Assembly (NCBI RefSeq): GCF_049994905.1
Contig: NZ_CP188258.1
Span: 2,108,001-2,172,000 of the forward strand
Length of the DNA stretch: 64,000 nucleotides
Source: Diaminobutyricibacter sp049994905
GTDB lineage: Bacteria > Actinomycetota > Actinomycetes > Actinomycetales > Microbacteriaceae
Reading direction: 5' to 3'
Position numbers and translations under genes: made by a program. The notes below the pieces were generated by a model. That model worked only from the letters and a program-made list of their open reading frames with translations. It searched no databases and was not told where the DNA came from. This document shows positions 43,368 to 52,098 of the stretch, in pieces; within the stretch, counting starts at the first letter, position 1, and the number at the start of each line of letters is the position of its first letter.

Positions 43368-44051
43368 TCAGGACAGCGGGATGACCGCCTGCACCGTGAG
43401 CAGCTGGATGTTCTGGTTGTCGCACGCCTGCAATGACGTCATTGCGACGAAGGCCGAGGTCGCCGACCCGGGCGGGGCGATCCGGAAACCGTCGGGTGTG
43501 ACGGCGGTGCATCCCGCGAAGTTCTGGGCGACCGCCACACGCAAGAGCGAGCTGACGGCCTGGCCGGGCTGAACCGTTTGAAGGGATGGCGCGGTCGTCG
43601 AATCGTTTATGGCGGACGGCCCGATCTGGGTTCCGTTTCCGTTGCCGACGAACGACACCGTCGGGTAGCCGTTGAGTGTGCACGGTGTGCTGCCCTTGTT
43701 GGTGAAAACGATGGGAACGTACCGGCTGCCCGCCCCGCCCTGCGTTTCGCCAAGGGTGATGGTCAGCGCTGAGAGACCGCAGATGCCGGCTCCGCTGGTG
43801 GTCGTCGGCGTGGGCGTCGGTGTCGGCGAAGGCGTGACCGATGGCGTCGGCGAGGCCGAGGGCGTCGGGCTCGGTGTTGGCGTCGGTGACGGCTTCGCCG
43901 TCGCCAGGAGCCAGATGATGATGCCGATAAGGATCGCAGCAAGCACGCTGAGGACGATGATGGCGATTGTGCGTCCGCGTGTGCCCGGCTTCTTGTCCCC
44001 GGGCCCGTCGCCCAGCGGCACCCTGCCCGTCGAATCGAGATCAGCCATCAT
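43368..44051 (-). CDS. Membrane-anchored DUF4232 protein
   Basis: 227 residues. A short basic N-terminus, one membrane helix (about 27-49, IAIIVLSVLAAILIGIIIWL), a Thr/Pro/Ser linker (about 52-88, repeated PTPSPT), then an exported DUF4232 domain (about 92-225) containing paired cysteines (CGLSAL, PCTLNGYP, GCTAVTP, ACDNQN). DUF4232 domains are beta-sandwiches, common in actinobacterial lipoproteins, with no known activity. Convergent to the muramidase gene with 4 bp between stops. Confidence 0.78.
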   Translation of the reverse strand: MMADLDSTGRVPLGDGPGDKKPGTRGRTIAIIVLSVLAAILIGIIIWLLATAKPSPTPTPSPTPSASPTPSVTPSPTPTPTPTTTSGAGICGLSALTITLGETQGGAGSRYVPIVFTNKGSTPCTLNGYPTVSFVGNGNGTQIGPSAINDSTTAPSLQTVQPGQAVSSLLRVAVAQNFAGCTAVTPDGFRIAPPGSATSAFVAMTSLQACDNQNIQLLTVQAVIPLS

Positions 44052-44167
44052 CCCCGCCGTTCCGTCGCGTGACGCGGGGTGAGCCCACCCCGCCCAACAG
44101 TCAGTATGGTGCCGCGGTTCGATGCAGCGCCGCTACCGGGCCGCGCGCCTGCAGGTTGGACAGGCGG

Positions 44168-44662
44168 TCAGACCCGTTCGCCGGCGATGCGGGCCAGCAG
44201 GGCGTCCAGCACGGCTACCTGCCCGGCGACCACCTTGTCGCGGGCGGTCTCGAGAGGGAACCATCGGGCGTCGTCGATCTCGGGAAAGTCCTGGAGACGC
44301 CCGGAACGCGGCGGCCACTCGAGGGAGAAGGTATTGCTGACGACGGCGGCGGGTGAGAAGTCCGCCTCCGCGGTGAACACGATGACGGTCTTGCCCGAGG
44401 ACTGGCGGAATTCGCCGAGTTTCTCGTGAGGCACCTCCGGCGAGGGTGTGCCGATCTCCTCGAGGAACTCGCGCCGGGCCGTGCGCAGTTCGTCGTCGCC
44501 GTCTGCGTCGTCCACAATGCCCTTCGGTATCGACCAGGCGCGGTCGTCCTTGCCTGCCCAGTACGGGCCACCCATGTGTGCGATCCACACCTGAAGGCCC
44601 TCGTCGGCCGCGCGGCGATAGAGCAGGATGCCAGCGCTGCGAACGGACGGCATCCGGCTCAC
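44168..44662 (-). CDS. Nudix hydrolase
   Basis: 164 residues. The Nudix box is present in modified form, IVDDADGDDELRTARREFLEEIGTP, matching GX5EX7REUXEEXGU at the REFLEEIG part, with the N-terminal SAGILLYRRAADEGLQVW and the lead WSIPKG. This resembles DUF4061/NTP pyrophosphohydrolase types that hydrolyse nucleoside diphosphate derivatives; substrate unknown. GTG start overlaps the stop of the potassium-channel gene by 4 bp, so they are co-expressed. Confidence 0.85.
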   Translation of the reverse strand: MSRMPSVRSAGILLYRRAADEGLQVWIAHMGGPYWAGKDDRAWSIPKGIVDDADGDDELRTARREFLEEIGTPSPEVPHEKLGEFRQSSGKTVIVFTAEADFSPAAVVSNTFSLEWPPRSGRLQDFPEIDDARWFPLETARDKVVAGQVAVLDALLARIAGERV

Positions 44663-45369
44663 GCCGACTTCTTCTCAAGCAGGTCCTGCAGCTGCGCGAT
44701 CTGCGCCGACAGTACCCTGATCTGTCCCCGCGTCGCCGCGCGTGCGTGGTCCTCGGTGACGGTCACGCGCTCGACGATCCACGACGCGAGAGTGGCCGTC
44801 ACCACGCCGAGCATCGCGATTCCGCCGACCATGAGGCCGACGGCGATGAAACGGCCCGTCTCGGTGATCGGAGCGAAGTCGCCGTAGCCGACCGTCGTGA
44901 TCGTCACGAACGCCCACCAGAGAGCGTTTCCGAAGGTCGTGATCGTCGCTCCGGGCACGTGCCGCTCACTGTCGAGCACGGCGAGCGCAGCTGTGAAGAC
45001 GAGCAGGCTGGCCGCGCCAGCGACATAGATGCTCACGCGTCCACGGAATGCCGAGCCCGCGGTCTTCTGCAGCACGGCGAGGATCGTCACCAGCCGAAGC
45101 AGGCGCAGCGGCCGCAGCATCGGCAGCACGACGATCGCGAGATCGAACAGGTGGGTGTAGAACCATCGCCAGCGCTCGCGGGCGAGCGAGAGGTTCACGA
45201 CGTAGTCGAGGAGGAAGACGCCCCAGGTCGTCCAGATGATCACCTCGGCCACTAAAGCTTCGGGTCCCTGGAGGTCGGCGATCACCTCCCACGCATACGT
45301 TGCGAGGAAGATCGCGGCCACGATCGCGAGTGGCCACTCGGTCAATTGCTGCCAGCGTGCTTGCGTCAT
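44659..45369 (-). CDS. Voltage-gated-type potassium channel
   Basis: 236 residues with six membrane segments. The selectivity filter TVGYGDF lies after the pore helix NALWWAFVTIT (about 160-178). The S4-like segment RPLRLLRLVTILAVLQK carries spaced arginines, so voltage sensing is plausible. The C-terminal tail (about 205-235, AATRGQIRVLSAQIAQLQDL) predicts a coiled coil for tetramer assembly. An apparent leaderless start: TAGAGT ends 6 bases before the ATG. Confidence 0.89.
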   Translation of the reverse strand: MTQARWQQLTEWPLAIVAAIFLATYAWEVIADLQGPEALVAEVIIWTTWGVFLLDYVVNLSLARERWRWFYTHLFDLAIVVLPMLRPLRLLRLVTILAVLQKTAGSAFRGRVSIYVAGAASLLVFTAALAVLDSERHVPGATITTFGNALWWAFVTITTVGYGDFAPITETGRFIAVGLMVGGIAMLGVVTATLASWIVERVTVTEDHARAATRGQIRVLSAQIAQLQDLLEKKSA

Positions 45370-45375
45370 GGCGGA

Positions 45376-45381
45376 ACTCTA
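45376..45381 (-). promoter_or_regulatory. -10 box of a leaderless channel-nudix transcript
   Basis: On the minus strand TAGAGT ends 6 bases before the channel ATG at 45369. Confidence 0.5.
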
Positions 45382-45446
45382 GATCACTCGAGCGTTGGAG
45401 CGTTACGGTCGTTGTCGGCCGGGAGGCCGTGACGGATTCGTGCGAC

Positions 45447-45452
45447 TAACGT
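45447..45452 (+). promoter_or_regulatory. -10 box before the second Nudix gene
   Basis: TAACGT ends 7 bases before the GTG at 45460. AGGAAA in between could act as a ribosome-binding site instead. Confidence 0.35.
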
Positions 45453-45459
45453 AGGAAAC

Positions 45460-45918
45460 GTGAATTCGGGCGATGCATGGGTTGAAGGCCCGAACGGCGA
45501 GCGGTACTGGGGGCGGTTCGGCGCGGCCGGCCTGCTCGTACTCGACCGCTACCGCGGGATCCTCTTGCAGCACCGGGCCGAGTGGAGCCACCACGGCGGC
45601 ACGTGGGGCCTGCCGGGCGGCGCGCGTCACGAAGGCGAGACAGCGGTCGAGGGCGCGTTGCGCGAGGCGGCTGAGGAGGCGGATGTTCCTCCCGGTGCCC
45701 TGCAGTTGCTCTTCACGAGCGTCTTCGACCTGGGATTCTGGTCGTACACGACGGTCGTCGTCGCTGCGACCGCCCCGTTCGAGCCCCACATCGTCGACGT
45801 CGAGAGCATCGAGCTGCGCTGGGTGCCGGTCGGCGAGGTCACCGAACTGCCACTCCACCCCGGCTTCGGTGCGGCGTGGCCGGAGCTGCGGGCCCGCATC
45901 GCGAGCCTGTCGGACTGA
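45460..45918 (+). CDS. Nudix hydrolase (MutT-like)
   Basis: 152 residues. The Nudix box GGARHEGETAVEGALREAAEEADV (about 47-70) fits GX5EX7REUXEEXGU except that the residue after EE-Ala is Asp rather than Gly. It is preceded by GTWGLPGG. The C-terminal segment VESIELRWVPVGEVTELPLH is typical of this fold. It likely sanitises oxidised nucleotides or hydrolyses other pyrophosphates. Divergent from the potassium-channel gene and convergent to the small protein gene that follows with a 1-bp gap. Confidence 0.87.
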   Translation: MNSGDAWVEGPNGERYWGRFGAAGLLVLDRYRGILLQHRAEWSHHGGTWGLPGGARHEGETAVEGALREAAEEADVPPGALQLLFTSVFDLGFWSYTTVVVAATAPFEPHIVDVESIELRWVPVGEVTELPLHPGFGAAWPELRARIASLSD

Positions 45919-45919
45919 G

Positions 45920-46273
45920 TCAGGAGGCGAGCGGCGTCCGGTAGGCGTTGCGCGGGGTCAGGAGGTGGCTCGGCACGTCGATGAATCCCGGTACACTGCC
46001 GTAGTACCCGGCGTTGCCGGGATAGCTTGCGCGGCCGGGGAAACGCGGCGCACCGGGATATCCGGGGTCGACGTGGTGCGTCGGCTCGAGTCGCCAGAGC
46101 AGCCGGTCTTCGACGACGGTGCCGAGGTAGCTTCCGTCACGGGTGGCGACGTCGTCGTTCGACCAGGCGAACCAGCCGATCCATTCGCCATCGGGGTTGT
46201 AGAGGTAGCGGCCGTCGTATTCGGTGCGGAAACCTACGAAAGCGCCTTTGCTGTCGTACAGGTACACTGTCAT
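45920..46273 (-). CDS. Hypothetical aromatic/Gly/Pro-rich protein
   Basis: 117 residues from the ATG at 46273, which has GGAGGC 8 bases upstream. Repeated Tyr/Gly/Trp-rich short strands (YDSKGAFVGFRTEYDGRYLY, GEWIGWFAW, GSYLGTVVEDRLLWR) suggest a beta-meander that resembles WG-type or MORN-like repeats. A Pro/Gly/Tyr tail (HHVDPGYPGAPRFPGRASYP) follows. No signal peptide. Function unknown; a small conserved protein of similar build occurs widely in bacteria. The extended upstream frame is antisense to the polymerase gene and was excluded. Confidence 0.65.
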   Translation of the reverse strand: MTVYLYDSKGAFVGFRTEYDGRYLYNPDGEWIGWFAWSNDDVATRDGSYLGTVVEDRLLWRLEPTHHVDPGYPGAPRFPGRASYPGNAGYYGSVPGFIDVPSHLLTPRNAYRTPLAS

Positions 46274-46360
46274 CGTCGTCGCCTCCTGCGAGTGGGTACA
46301 TCTGAAGTGAATTATCCTCACTTTCGGGTAGGAGCGCAACGGGATGTCCGTGGCAGGCCG

Positions 46361-46366
46361 CAGAAT
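46361..46366 (+). promoter_or_regulatory. -10 box of a leaderless polymerase transcript
   Basis: CAGAAT ends 6 bases before the GTG at 46373; the first base differs from the TANNNT pattern. Confidence 0.35.
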
Positions 46367-46372
46367 AGACCA

Positions 46373-48070
46373 GTGCACATCGTTCTCGCTCGTCTCGCCG
46401 GCGAGCGCGCGGTAGCCGTCGAACTCGACGACCACGGGAGCGAAGTCGGTGCGCGTGAGATCGACGCAGGCGCGCTGGGCTCGTTCGTGGCTCAAGCCGA
46501 GGCGCGTCGACCGCGCTGGGTCTGGAACGACACGCGTGCGTGGTACCCGGCGCTGCTCGCGGAGGGCGTGCGCATCGACCGGTGCGTCGACCTGGCACTC
46601 AGCCACCGCATCCTGCGCCTGTCGACCCTGAGCGCGCGGTCCGCGCTCGCGCTGGCTCCGCCGACCGGATGGGATGCGATCGCAGCGATCGACGATGCTC
46701 CCGTCGACACCGCAGTGCTCTTCGACCTCGACGGCGACCCTGACGTCGCGGAGCCGTCACCCGATGCCGACCGCGACGCGGTCCTGGCCGAGTTCCGGCT
46801 CCAGCAGGATGCGCTCACGACCAGCTCCGAACCCGGGCGGCTGCGCCTCCTGCTCGCGGCCGAGTCGGCCGGAGCGCTCATCGCTGCCGAGATGCAGTAC
46901 GCCGGGCTTCCGTGGCGCACCGAACTCCACGACGCTCTCCTGTCCGACCTGCTCGGTCCGCGACCGATGCCGGGAGCGCGTCCCGCGAAGCTCGAAGCCC
47001 TGGCGGCCGCGGTGCGGACAGCGCTCGATGTCCCCGGGCTCAACCCGGACAGCCAGGCCGACCTGCTTCGTGCGCTCAAGCGCGCCGGCCTCATCGTCAG
47101 CTCGACGCGGTCGTGGGAACTGAAGAAGGTCGACCATCCCTCCATCGCCCCACTCCTCGAGTACAAGAAGCTGTCTCGACTGGCGAGCGCGAACGGCTGG
47201 ACCTGGATGGACAGCTGGATCCGCGACGGCCGGTTTCATCCCGACTACATTCCCGGCGGTGTCGTCACTGGGCGATGGGCCACGCGGGGCGGCGGTGCGC
47301 TCCAGCTCCCGCGGCAGGTGCGGGGAGCCGTGGTCGCGGACCCAGGGTGGAAGCTCGTCGTCGCCGACGCTGCCCAGCTGGAGCCTCGCATCCTGACCGG
47401 GATGTCGGCCGATACGGCCATGGCCGCGGCCGGTCGGGGCAAAGACCTGTACGAAGGCATCGTGGCATCGGGTGCCGTCGACGAGCGCGCCCACGCGAAG
47501 GTCGCGATGCTCGGTGCGATGTACGGTGCGACGACCGGGGAGAGCGGGCGGCTCATGCCCCGGCTCACCAAGGCTTTCCCGCGGGCGATCCGGCTCGTCG
47601 AGGAGGCCGCACGCGCGGGGGAGCGCGGCGACATCGTCACCTCCCGCCTGGGCCGAAGCTCACCGCGCCCGGGAGCTGCGTGGCTGCAGACGCAGGGGAG
47701 CGCATCCGCGCCGGATTCCACTGAAGCAGACGAACGCCGCGCGCGCAGCCAGGCGCGAGACTGGGGACGCTTCACGCGCAACTTCGTCGTGCAGGCGAGC
47801 GCGGCCGAATGGGCGCTGTGCTGGATGGCTGAGCTGCGCAAACGCCTCATCGCGATGACACCGCCGGCGACCCGGCTGGAGCAGGGGCCGCATCTCGTGT
47901 ACTTTCTGCACGATGAGGTGATCGTGCACACACCGGAACGCATCGCCGACGAGGTCGCGGCGACGGTCGCCGCGTCGGCGCAGGAGGCCGGAAGGCTGCT
48001 CTTCGGTACCTTCCCCGTCGAGTTCCCGGTCACCGCAGCGGTGGTCGACACCTACGCGGAAGCGAAGTAG
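46373..48070 (+). CDS. PolA-like bifunctional 3'-5' exonuclease/DNA polymerase
   Basis: 565 residues from GTG 46373, a family-A polymerase without the 5' nuclease, known across actinobacteria beside the true PolA. The N-terminal exonuclease-like part (about 1-190) looks degenerate. The polymerase domain has motif A VVADAAQLEPRILTGMS (about 330-346), motif B AKVAMLGAMYGATTGE (O helix, about 375-390, with the AK and YG) and motif C LHDEVIVHTP (about 513-522, His-Asp-Glu). Which activities survive is unknown; repair or damage tolerance is the usual guess. Confidence 0.87.
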   Translation: MHIVLARLAGERAVAVELDDHGSEVGAREIDAGALGSFVAQAEARRPRWVWNDTRAWYPALLAEGVRIDRCVDLALSHRILRLSTLSARSALALAPPTGWDAIAAIDDAPVDTAVLFDLDGDPDVAEPSPDADRDAVLAEFRLQQDALTTSSEPGRLRLLLAAESAGALIAAEMQYAGLPWRTELHDALLSDLLGPRPMPGARPAKLEALAAAVRTALDVPGLNPDSQADLLRALKRAGLIVSSTRSWELKKVDHPSIAPLLEYKKLSRLASANGWTWMDSWIRDGRFHPDYIPGGVVTGRWATRGGGALQLPRQVRGAVVADPGWKLVVADAAQLEPRILTGMSADTAMAAAGRGKDLYEGIVASGAVDERAHAKVAMLGAMYGATTGESGRLMPRLTKAFPRAIRLVEEAARAGERGDIVTSRLGRSSPRPGAAWLQTQGSASAPDSTEADERRARSQARDWGRFTRNFVVQASAAEWALCWMAELRKRLIAMTPPATRLEQGPHLVYFLHDEVIVHTPERIADEVAATVAASAQEAGRLLFGTFPVEFPVTAAVVDTYAEAK

Positions 48071-48126
48071 CAATAAACCTGTGTCGAATGTGGTTAGGGC
48101 ATGAGACGTGAAAGAGGATGGACACC

Positions 48127-48975
48127 ATGACTGAGACCGCAACCGCACCCGCAGACCCGCGCGATGTTCTCGCGACGTACCACCAGCGTCGCCAGCAGGC
48201 CGTTACGGCCCCCAAAGGCAACCTGGCGCTCGTGAACACACAGTGGATCTCCGGCGACCCGGAGGCGCCTGCACAGAGCGTCTGGGGCGTGCCCGGTCTC
48301 TGGGCGCCGCTGCCGAAAGGCCAGTCGGGGCTGAAGCTCACCGCGGCCGCTGCAGACGGCATCCGCGTGGACGGCGAACTGGTCGACGGCGATGTCGTGG
48401 TGCGCGGCAAAGACGATCCGGCCCCGGGCGACATCGTGTTCAGCGACACCGTGACCGGGTTTGTGATCGCCAGCGAGGAAGGCGAGTACGCGCTGCGCGT
48501 GTGGGATGCGAACTCGGAGGCCATCCAGGAGTTCGGGTCGATCGATTCGTTCGACTACAACCCGGAATGGGTGATCCAGGCGCAGTTCACGCCCATCGAA
48601 GGCGGAATGACTGTCGGCTTCGAGCACCTCAAAGACGACGGCAAGACGCGCGACATGGTCATCCCCGGTGAGATCCGTTTCGAGAAAGACGGCGTCGAGT
48701 ACAACCTGGCCGCGTTCAAGGCGGGTCGGGCGCTGCAGCTGGTCTTCTCCGACGCGACGAACGGGGAGTCGACCTACTCCGTCGGGCGGTTCCTCTTTCT
48801 TGCGCCGCACCCCGACGGCACGGTGACGCTCGACTTCAACCTCGCGGTGCTGCCCCCGTGCGCCTTCAGCTACAACTTCAACTGCCCGCTGCCGCCCAAG
48901 CAGAACCGTTTCGCGGTCAAGATCGAAGCCGGCGAGAAGAACGTTCTCAACAAGGCCGGCGACCTGCTGCACTGA
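48127..48975 (+). CDS. DUF1684 protein
   Basis: 282 residues. The C-terminal domain has the DUF1684 hallmark: VTLDFNLAVLPPCAFSYNF then CPLPPKQNRFAVKIEAGEK (about 245-278). Relatives are often annotated as uncharacterised, and no enzyme activity is established. The ATG at 48127 is preferred to the ATG at 48118 because AGAGG at 48113-48117 gives a normal 9-base spacing. Convergent to the PadR-regulator gene with a 7-bp gap. No signal peptide. Confidence 0.82.
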   Translation: MTETATAPADPRDVLATYHQRRQQAVTAPKGNLALVNTQWISGDPEAPAQSVWGVPGLWAPLPKGQSGLKLTAAAADGIRVDGELVDGDVVVRGKDDPAPGDIVFSDTVTGFVIASEEGEYALRVWDANSEAIQEFGSIDSFDYNPEWVIQAQFTPIEGGMTVGFEHLKDDGKTRDMVIPGEIRFEKDGVEYNLAAFKAGRALQLVFSDATNGESTYSVGRFLFLAPHPDGTVTLDFNLAVLPPCAFSYNFNCPLPPKQNRFAVKIEAGEKNVLNKAGDLLH

Positions 48976-48982
48976 TCGCGGA

Positions 48983-49558
48983 TCAGTTCTCCACGACCGC
49001 CTCGGAGACGGGGGGCCGTCCGCGACGTGGGCGTTCCGTGCTGCGCTCCTGGAGGAGAACTGTGGGGTCGTCCTTCAGGGCTGAAGCCACTTCGTCGAGC
49101 CACTCGATCGCGGCACGAGCGCCGAGTTCCGCGGCCCGGTTCGCGGCCAGCACCGCGCGCGTGTCGGCGTCGTGCTCGAGTTCGCGGATCTTCTCGGTGA
49201 ACGAACGGCGGTAGTCGGCGACCACCTGAGTTGCATCCGCCGCTTCGATGGATGCAGCGACCAGCACCTGGTCCTGCATCTCGTCCCAGTCCGGGCGGGA
49301 GTCCTCGGGGCCCCGGCTGAGCAACGCCACCGCCTGCACACGGCCGGCATCTGTCAGTGCGTAGAGGGGGAGCCCGTCGTCGGTGGTGCCCGCAGGCTCG
49401 ACGAGTCCCTGGTCGGTCAGCCGGTCGAGGGTCGAATAGACCTGCCCGGCGTTGAGTTGCCGCCGATGCGCGGCACGGCTGAGGAACTCGGCCTGCAACT
49501 GCGACCCGTACGCCGGGCCGAGTGAGAGCAGGGCGAGGAAAGCGTTCTGCACAGACAT
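48983..49558 (-). CDS. PadR-family transcriptional regulator
   Basis: 191 residues from the ATG at 49558, preceded by GGAGGCCGCC. The winged helix at the N-terminus (about 1-80) opens MSVQNAFLALLSLGPAYGSQLQAEFLSR and includes LNAGQVYSTLDRLTDQGLVE, the PadR DNA-recognition helix. The C-terminal helices (DMVADYRR-type, about 105-165) mediate dimerisation. The last 20 residues are basic. PadR proteins usually repress a neighbouring gene in response to a small molecule; the target is not clear since the nearby genes face other ways. Confidence 0.87.
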   Translation of the reverse strand: MSVQNAFLALLSLGPAYGSQLQAEFLSRAAHRRQLNAGQVYSTLDRLTDQGLVEPAGTTDDGLPLYALTDAGRVQAVALLSRGPEDSRPDWDEMQDQVLVAASIEAADATQVVADYRRSFTEKIRELEHDADTRAVLAANRAAELGARAAIEWLDEVASALKDDPTVLLQERSTERPRRGRPPVSEAVVEN

Positions 49559-49755
49559 CGGGCGGCCTCCTATATCTCTACTGAGCATGCTATTACCTGC
49601 GCCGGTCCGAACCGCCGAATCACAATCTTGTAACTCCGCGCGCTTGTACGGCATAATTCAACCAAGCGGCTTCGGCCGCACAATTTCATATCGGTGCCGC
49701 AGGCATCCGTTCACTGGTCGTTGGGGAAGACGTACCAAACCGAACGGAGGACACC

Positions 49756-50259
49756 ATGGCAGCACCAACAGCTCGGGGAGTGCTTTTCGTGCACTCCTCT
49801 CCTGGCGCGCTCTGCCCGCATATCGAGTGGGCAGCAGGTCGCGCGATGGGTCGTGCCGTCAACTTCACCTGGGAGGCGCAGCCCGTACTCAAGGGTGCCC
49901 ACCGCACAGAGTTCTACTGGGAGGGCCCGCAGGGCACCGGCGCGGCAATCGCCTCTGCGCTGCGCGGCTGGGAACACCTCCGCTTCGAAGTGACCGAAGA
50001 CCCGGGCCCCGGCTCCGACGGTGCGCGCTGGATGCACACGCCCGACCTCGGCATCTTCTTCGCGCAGACCGACAGTGCCGGAAACACGGTCATCCCTGAA
50101 GACCGGGTGCGGTACGCCATGGAAGTCGCGGGCGGTGACGCGCGCGAACTGCATCGCGAGCTCCGGCTCGCGCTCGGGCAGGCATGGGATGACGAACTCG
50201 AGGCCTTCCGTCACGCCAGCGACGTGACACCCGTCGTCTGGCTGCACAAAGTGGGCTGA
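49756..50259 (+). CDS. DUF3145 protein
   Basis: 167 residues. It matches DUF3145: GVLFVHSSPGALCPHIEWA at the start, EFYWEGPQGTGAAIASALRG in the middle, WMHTPDLGIFFAQTDSAGN and a C-terminal PVVWLHKVG. The family is restricted to actinobacteria, soluble, with unknown function; it appears in most genomes of the order and is probably single copy. ATG follows GGAGGACACC. The 200-bp region upstream (49559-49755) is AT-richer and shows no other feature that I can name. Confidence 0.88.
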   Translation: MAAPTARGVLFVHSSPGALCPHIEWAAGRAMGRAVNFTWEAQPVLKGAHRTEFYWEGPQGTGAAIASALRGWEHLRFEVTEDPGPGSDGARWMHTPDLGIFFAQTDSAGNTVIPEDRVRYAMEVAGGDARELHRELRLALGQAWDDELEAFRHASDVTPVVWLHKVG

Positions 50260-50328
50260 CACCCCCAGAGCTCCCACCAGCGGGCAGGATCAGGCACAAA
50301 GCGCTGCCGCCCGAAGGTGGTGATCGAA

Positions 50329-50364
50329 GAATCCCCGACTGGAAGGCTTCCCAGTCGGGGATTC
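50329..50364. terminator. Perfect hairpin after the DUF3145 gene
   Basis: GAATCCCCGACTGG (50329-50342) pairs perfectly with CCAGTCGGGGATTC (50351-50364) around an 8-base loop, between convergent genes. Confidence 0.8.
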
Positions 50365-50386
50365 TCCAGACTGGCTTTCGCGGCGT

Positions 50387-50443
50387 CGAGCACAGGAAAA
50401 AACACCCTGAACCGCGATGTTCGGCTGCTTTTGCCTGTGCCCG
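50387..50443. terminator. Second terminator hairpin before fabF end
   Basis: GCACAGG (50390-50396) pairs with CCTGTGC (50434-50440), with A-runs and T-runs inside the arms and an inner GAAC/GTTC stem. The left arm resembles that of the hairpin at 37181. Two terminators in tandem separate DUF3145 from fabF. Confidence 0.65.
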
Positions 50444-50463
50444 ACCGCGCCGCGCGAGCGAGG

Positions 50464-51699
50464 TCAGACGGAGCGAAAGGCGACGACGGCGTTGTGGCCG
50501 CCGAAGCCGAACGAGTTGCTGATCGCGAGCAGGTCGCCGTCACCGAGCGGACGCGGCGCCGTGACGACATCGAGCGGGATGTCGGGGTCTTGCTCGACGA
50601 GGTTGATCGTCGGCGGCGCGATGCGCTCGTGCAGCGCCATCACGGTGAAGAACGCTTCGATCGCCCCCGCACCACCCAGCAGGTGACCGGTGGACGCCTT
50701 CGTGGCGGAGACAGGAATACCGTGAAGGGCTTCACCGAACACGCGCAGCAGAGCGTTGTACTCGGCGATGTCGCCGACCGGCGTGCTCGTCGCGTGTGCG
50801 TTGATGTGGCTCACGTCGGAGAGCGTCGCGCCGGAGTTCCGGATCGCCGCGATCATCGCACGGGCTGCAGCCGAACCCTCGGGGTCGGGTGCAGTTATGT
50901 GGTACGCGTCGCTCGTGACGGCACCGCCCACGAGTTCAGCGTAGATCTTCGCGCCACGGGCCTTGGCGTGCTCCTCGGTCTCGAGGACCAGGGCGGCAGC
51001 ACCTTCGCCGAGCACGAAGCCGTCACGCGAGACGTCATACGGACGCGAGGCCGTCTCGGGGGAGTCGTTGCGCTTCGAGAGCGCCTGCATCGCGGCGAAT
51101 GATGCGATAGGCAGCGGATGGATGGCCGCCTCGGAGCCGCCGGCGATGACGACGTCGGCGAGGCCCTGCTGCAGGTGGTCGTACGCGTTGGCGATCGACT
51201 CGGTGCTCGACGCGCATGCGGAGACGACGGTGCGGATGCCGGCACGCGCGTGCAGGTCCATTCCGATCGCAGCACCCGGGCCGTTCGGCATCAGCATGGG
51301 TACGGTCATCGGGAGCACGCGCCGCGGCCCGCGCTCGCGCAGGGTGTCCCAGGCGTCGAGCAGGGTCCACACCCCGCCGATGCCGGTGGCCCAGTCGATG
51401 GCGAGACGTTCGGGTTCCACCTCGGGTGCCCCGGCATCCGCCCATGCTTCGCGGCCCGCGATGAGCGCGAACTGGCTGGAGGGGTCGAGCCGCTTGATCT
51501 CGTGACGCTCGAGCACCTCGGATGCTGCGACCTTCGCCTGCGCGGCGAACGTCACCGGGAGCTGGGTCTGTTCCACCCACTCGTGTTCGAGGGTCGAAGC
51601 CCCGGACTCGCCGGCGAGCAGGGCTCGCCACGTTTCTGCGGCGGTGCCACCGAGCGGCGATGCCGCGCCCACACCGGTGACGACGATCTTCTTGGTCAT
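50464..51699 (-). CDS. fabF: Beta-ketoacyl-ACP synthase II
   Basis: Elongating condensing enzyme of type II fatty-acid synthesis: acyl-ACP plus malonyl-ACP gives 3-ketoacyl-ACP. 411 residues, thiolase fold. The catalytic Cys162 lies in TVVSACASSTESIA, the two histidines in INAHATSTPVGD and KASTGHLLGGAGAIE. The C-terminal GFGGHNAVVAF is typical. It is the last gene of the fabD-fabH-acpP-fabF cluster. In Microbacteriaceae and relatives the cluster is regulated by the upstream FasR. Confidence 0.96.
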   Translation of the reverse strand: MTKKIVVTGVGAASPLGGTAAETWRALLAGESGASTLEHEWVEQTQLPVTFAAQAKVAASEVLERHEIKRLDPSSQFALIAGREAWADAGAPEVEPERLAIDWATGIGGVWTLLDAWDTLRERGPRRVLPMTVPMLMPNGPGAAIGMDLHARAGIRTVVSACASSTESIANAYDHLQQGLADVVIAGGSEAAIHPLPIASFAAMQALSKRNDSPETASRPYDVSRDGFVLGEGAAALVLETEEHAKARGAKIYAELVGGAVTSDAYHITAPDPEGSAAARAMIAAIRNSGATLSDVSHINAHATSTPVGDIAEYNALLRVFGEALHGIPVSATKASTGHLLGGAGAIEAFFTVMALHERIAPPTINLVEQDPDIPLDVVTAPRPLGDGDLLAISNSFGFGGHNAVVAFRSV

Positions 51700-51808
51700 A
51701 ACGGCAACTCTCCGTAATAGGTACTCACCGCGTGCGACTGGCTCGCAGGCGGCAACGGACAGGGGCCGACCCGAACATCAGCTGGGTCGGCCGCCCGTAC
51801 GTGTGGTT

Positions 51809-52057
51809 CTAGTCCTGCGCCTTGACGATGAACTCGACGGCGTCGCCGACGGTCTTGAGGTTCTTGACCTCTTCGTCGGGGATCTTCACATCGAACTTGT
51901 CCTCGGCGTTGACGACGATGGTCATCATCGAGATGGAGTCGATGTCGAGGTCGTCGGTGAACGACTTGTCCAGCTCAACCGTGTCGGTTGCAATGCCGGT
52001 CTCGTCGTTGATGAGTTCGGCCAGGCCGGCAAGAACTTCTTCGGTGGACAATGCCAT
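51809..52057 (-). CDS. acpP: Acyl carrier protein
   Basis: 82-residue acidic helical carrier for growing acyl chains. The phosphopantetheine attachment Ser41 lies in DDLDIDSISMM, matching the D-S-[LI] consensus. From the ATG at 52057; GAGAAAAA upstream. fabF follows after 109 bp and fabH lies 41 bp upstream. Confidence 0.96.
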   Translation of the reverse strand: MALSTEEVLAGLAELINDETGIATDTVELDKSFTDDLDIDSISMMTIVVNAEDKFDVKIPDEEVKNLKTVGDAVEFIVKAQD

Positions 52058-52098
52058 TGTTTTTCTCCTTGAGGGGTGTCGTTTGACCGTTGACAAGT

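Noticed and set aside
43800..43920. GGCGTCGG-type repeats
   Set aside because: They are the reverse strand of the Thr/Pro/Ser linker codons of the DUF4232 protein, not a separate repeat element.
45473..46372. Upstream extension of the polymerase frame
   Set aside because: It shadows the Nudix and small-protein genes; the homologous protein starts at GTG 46373, which has a -10 box at the expected spacing.
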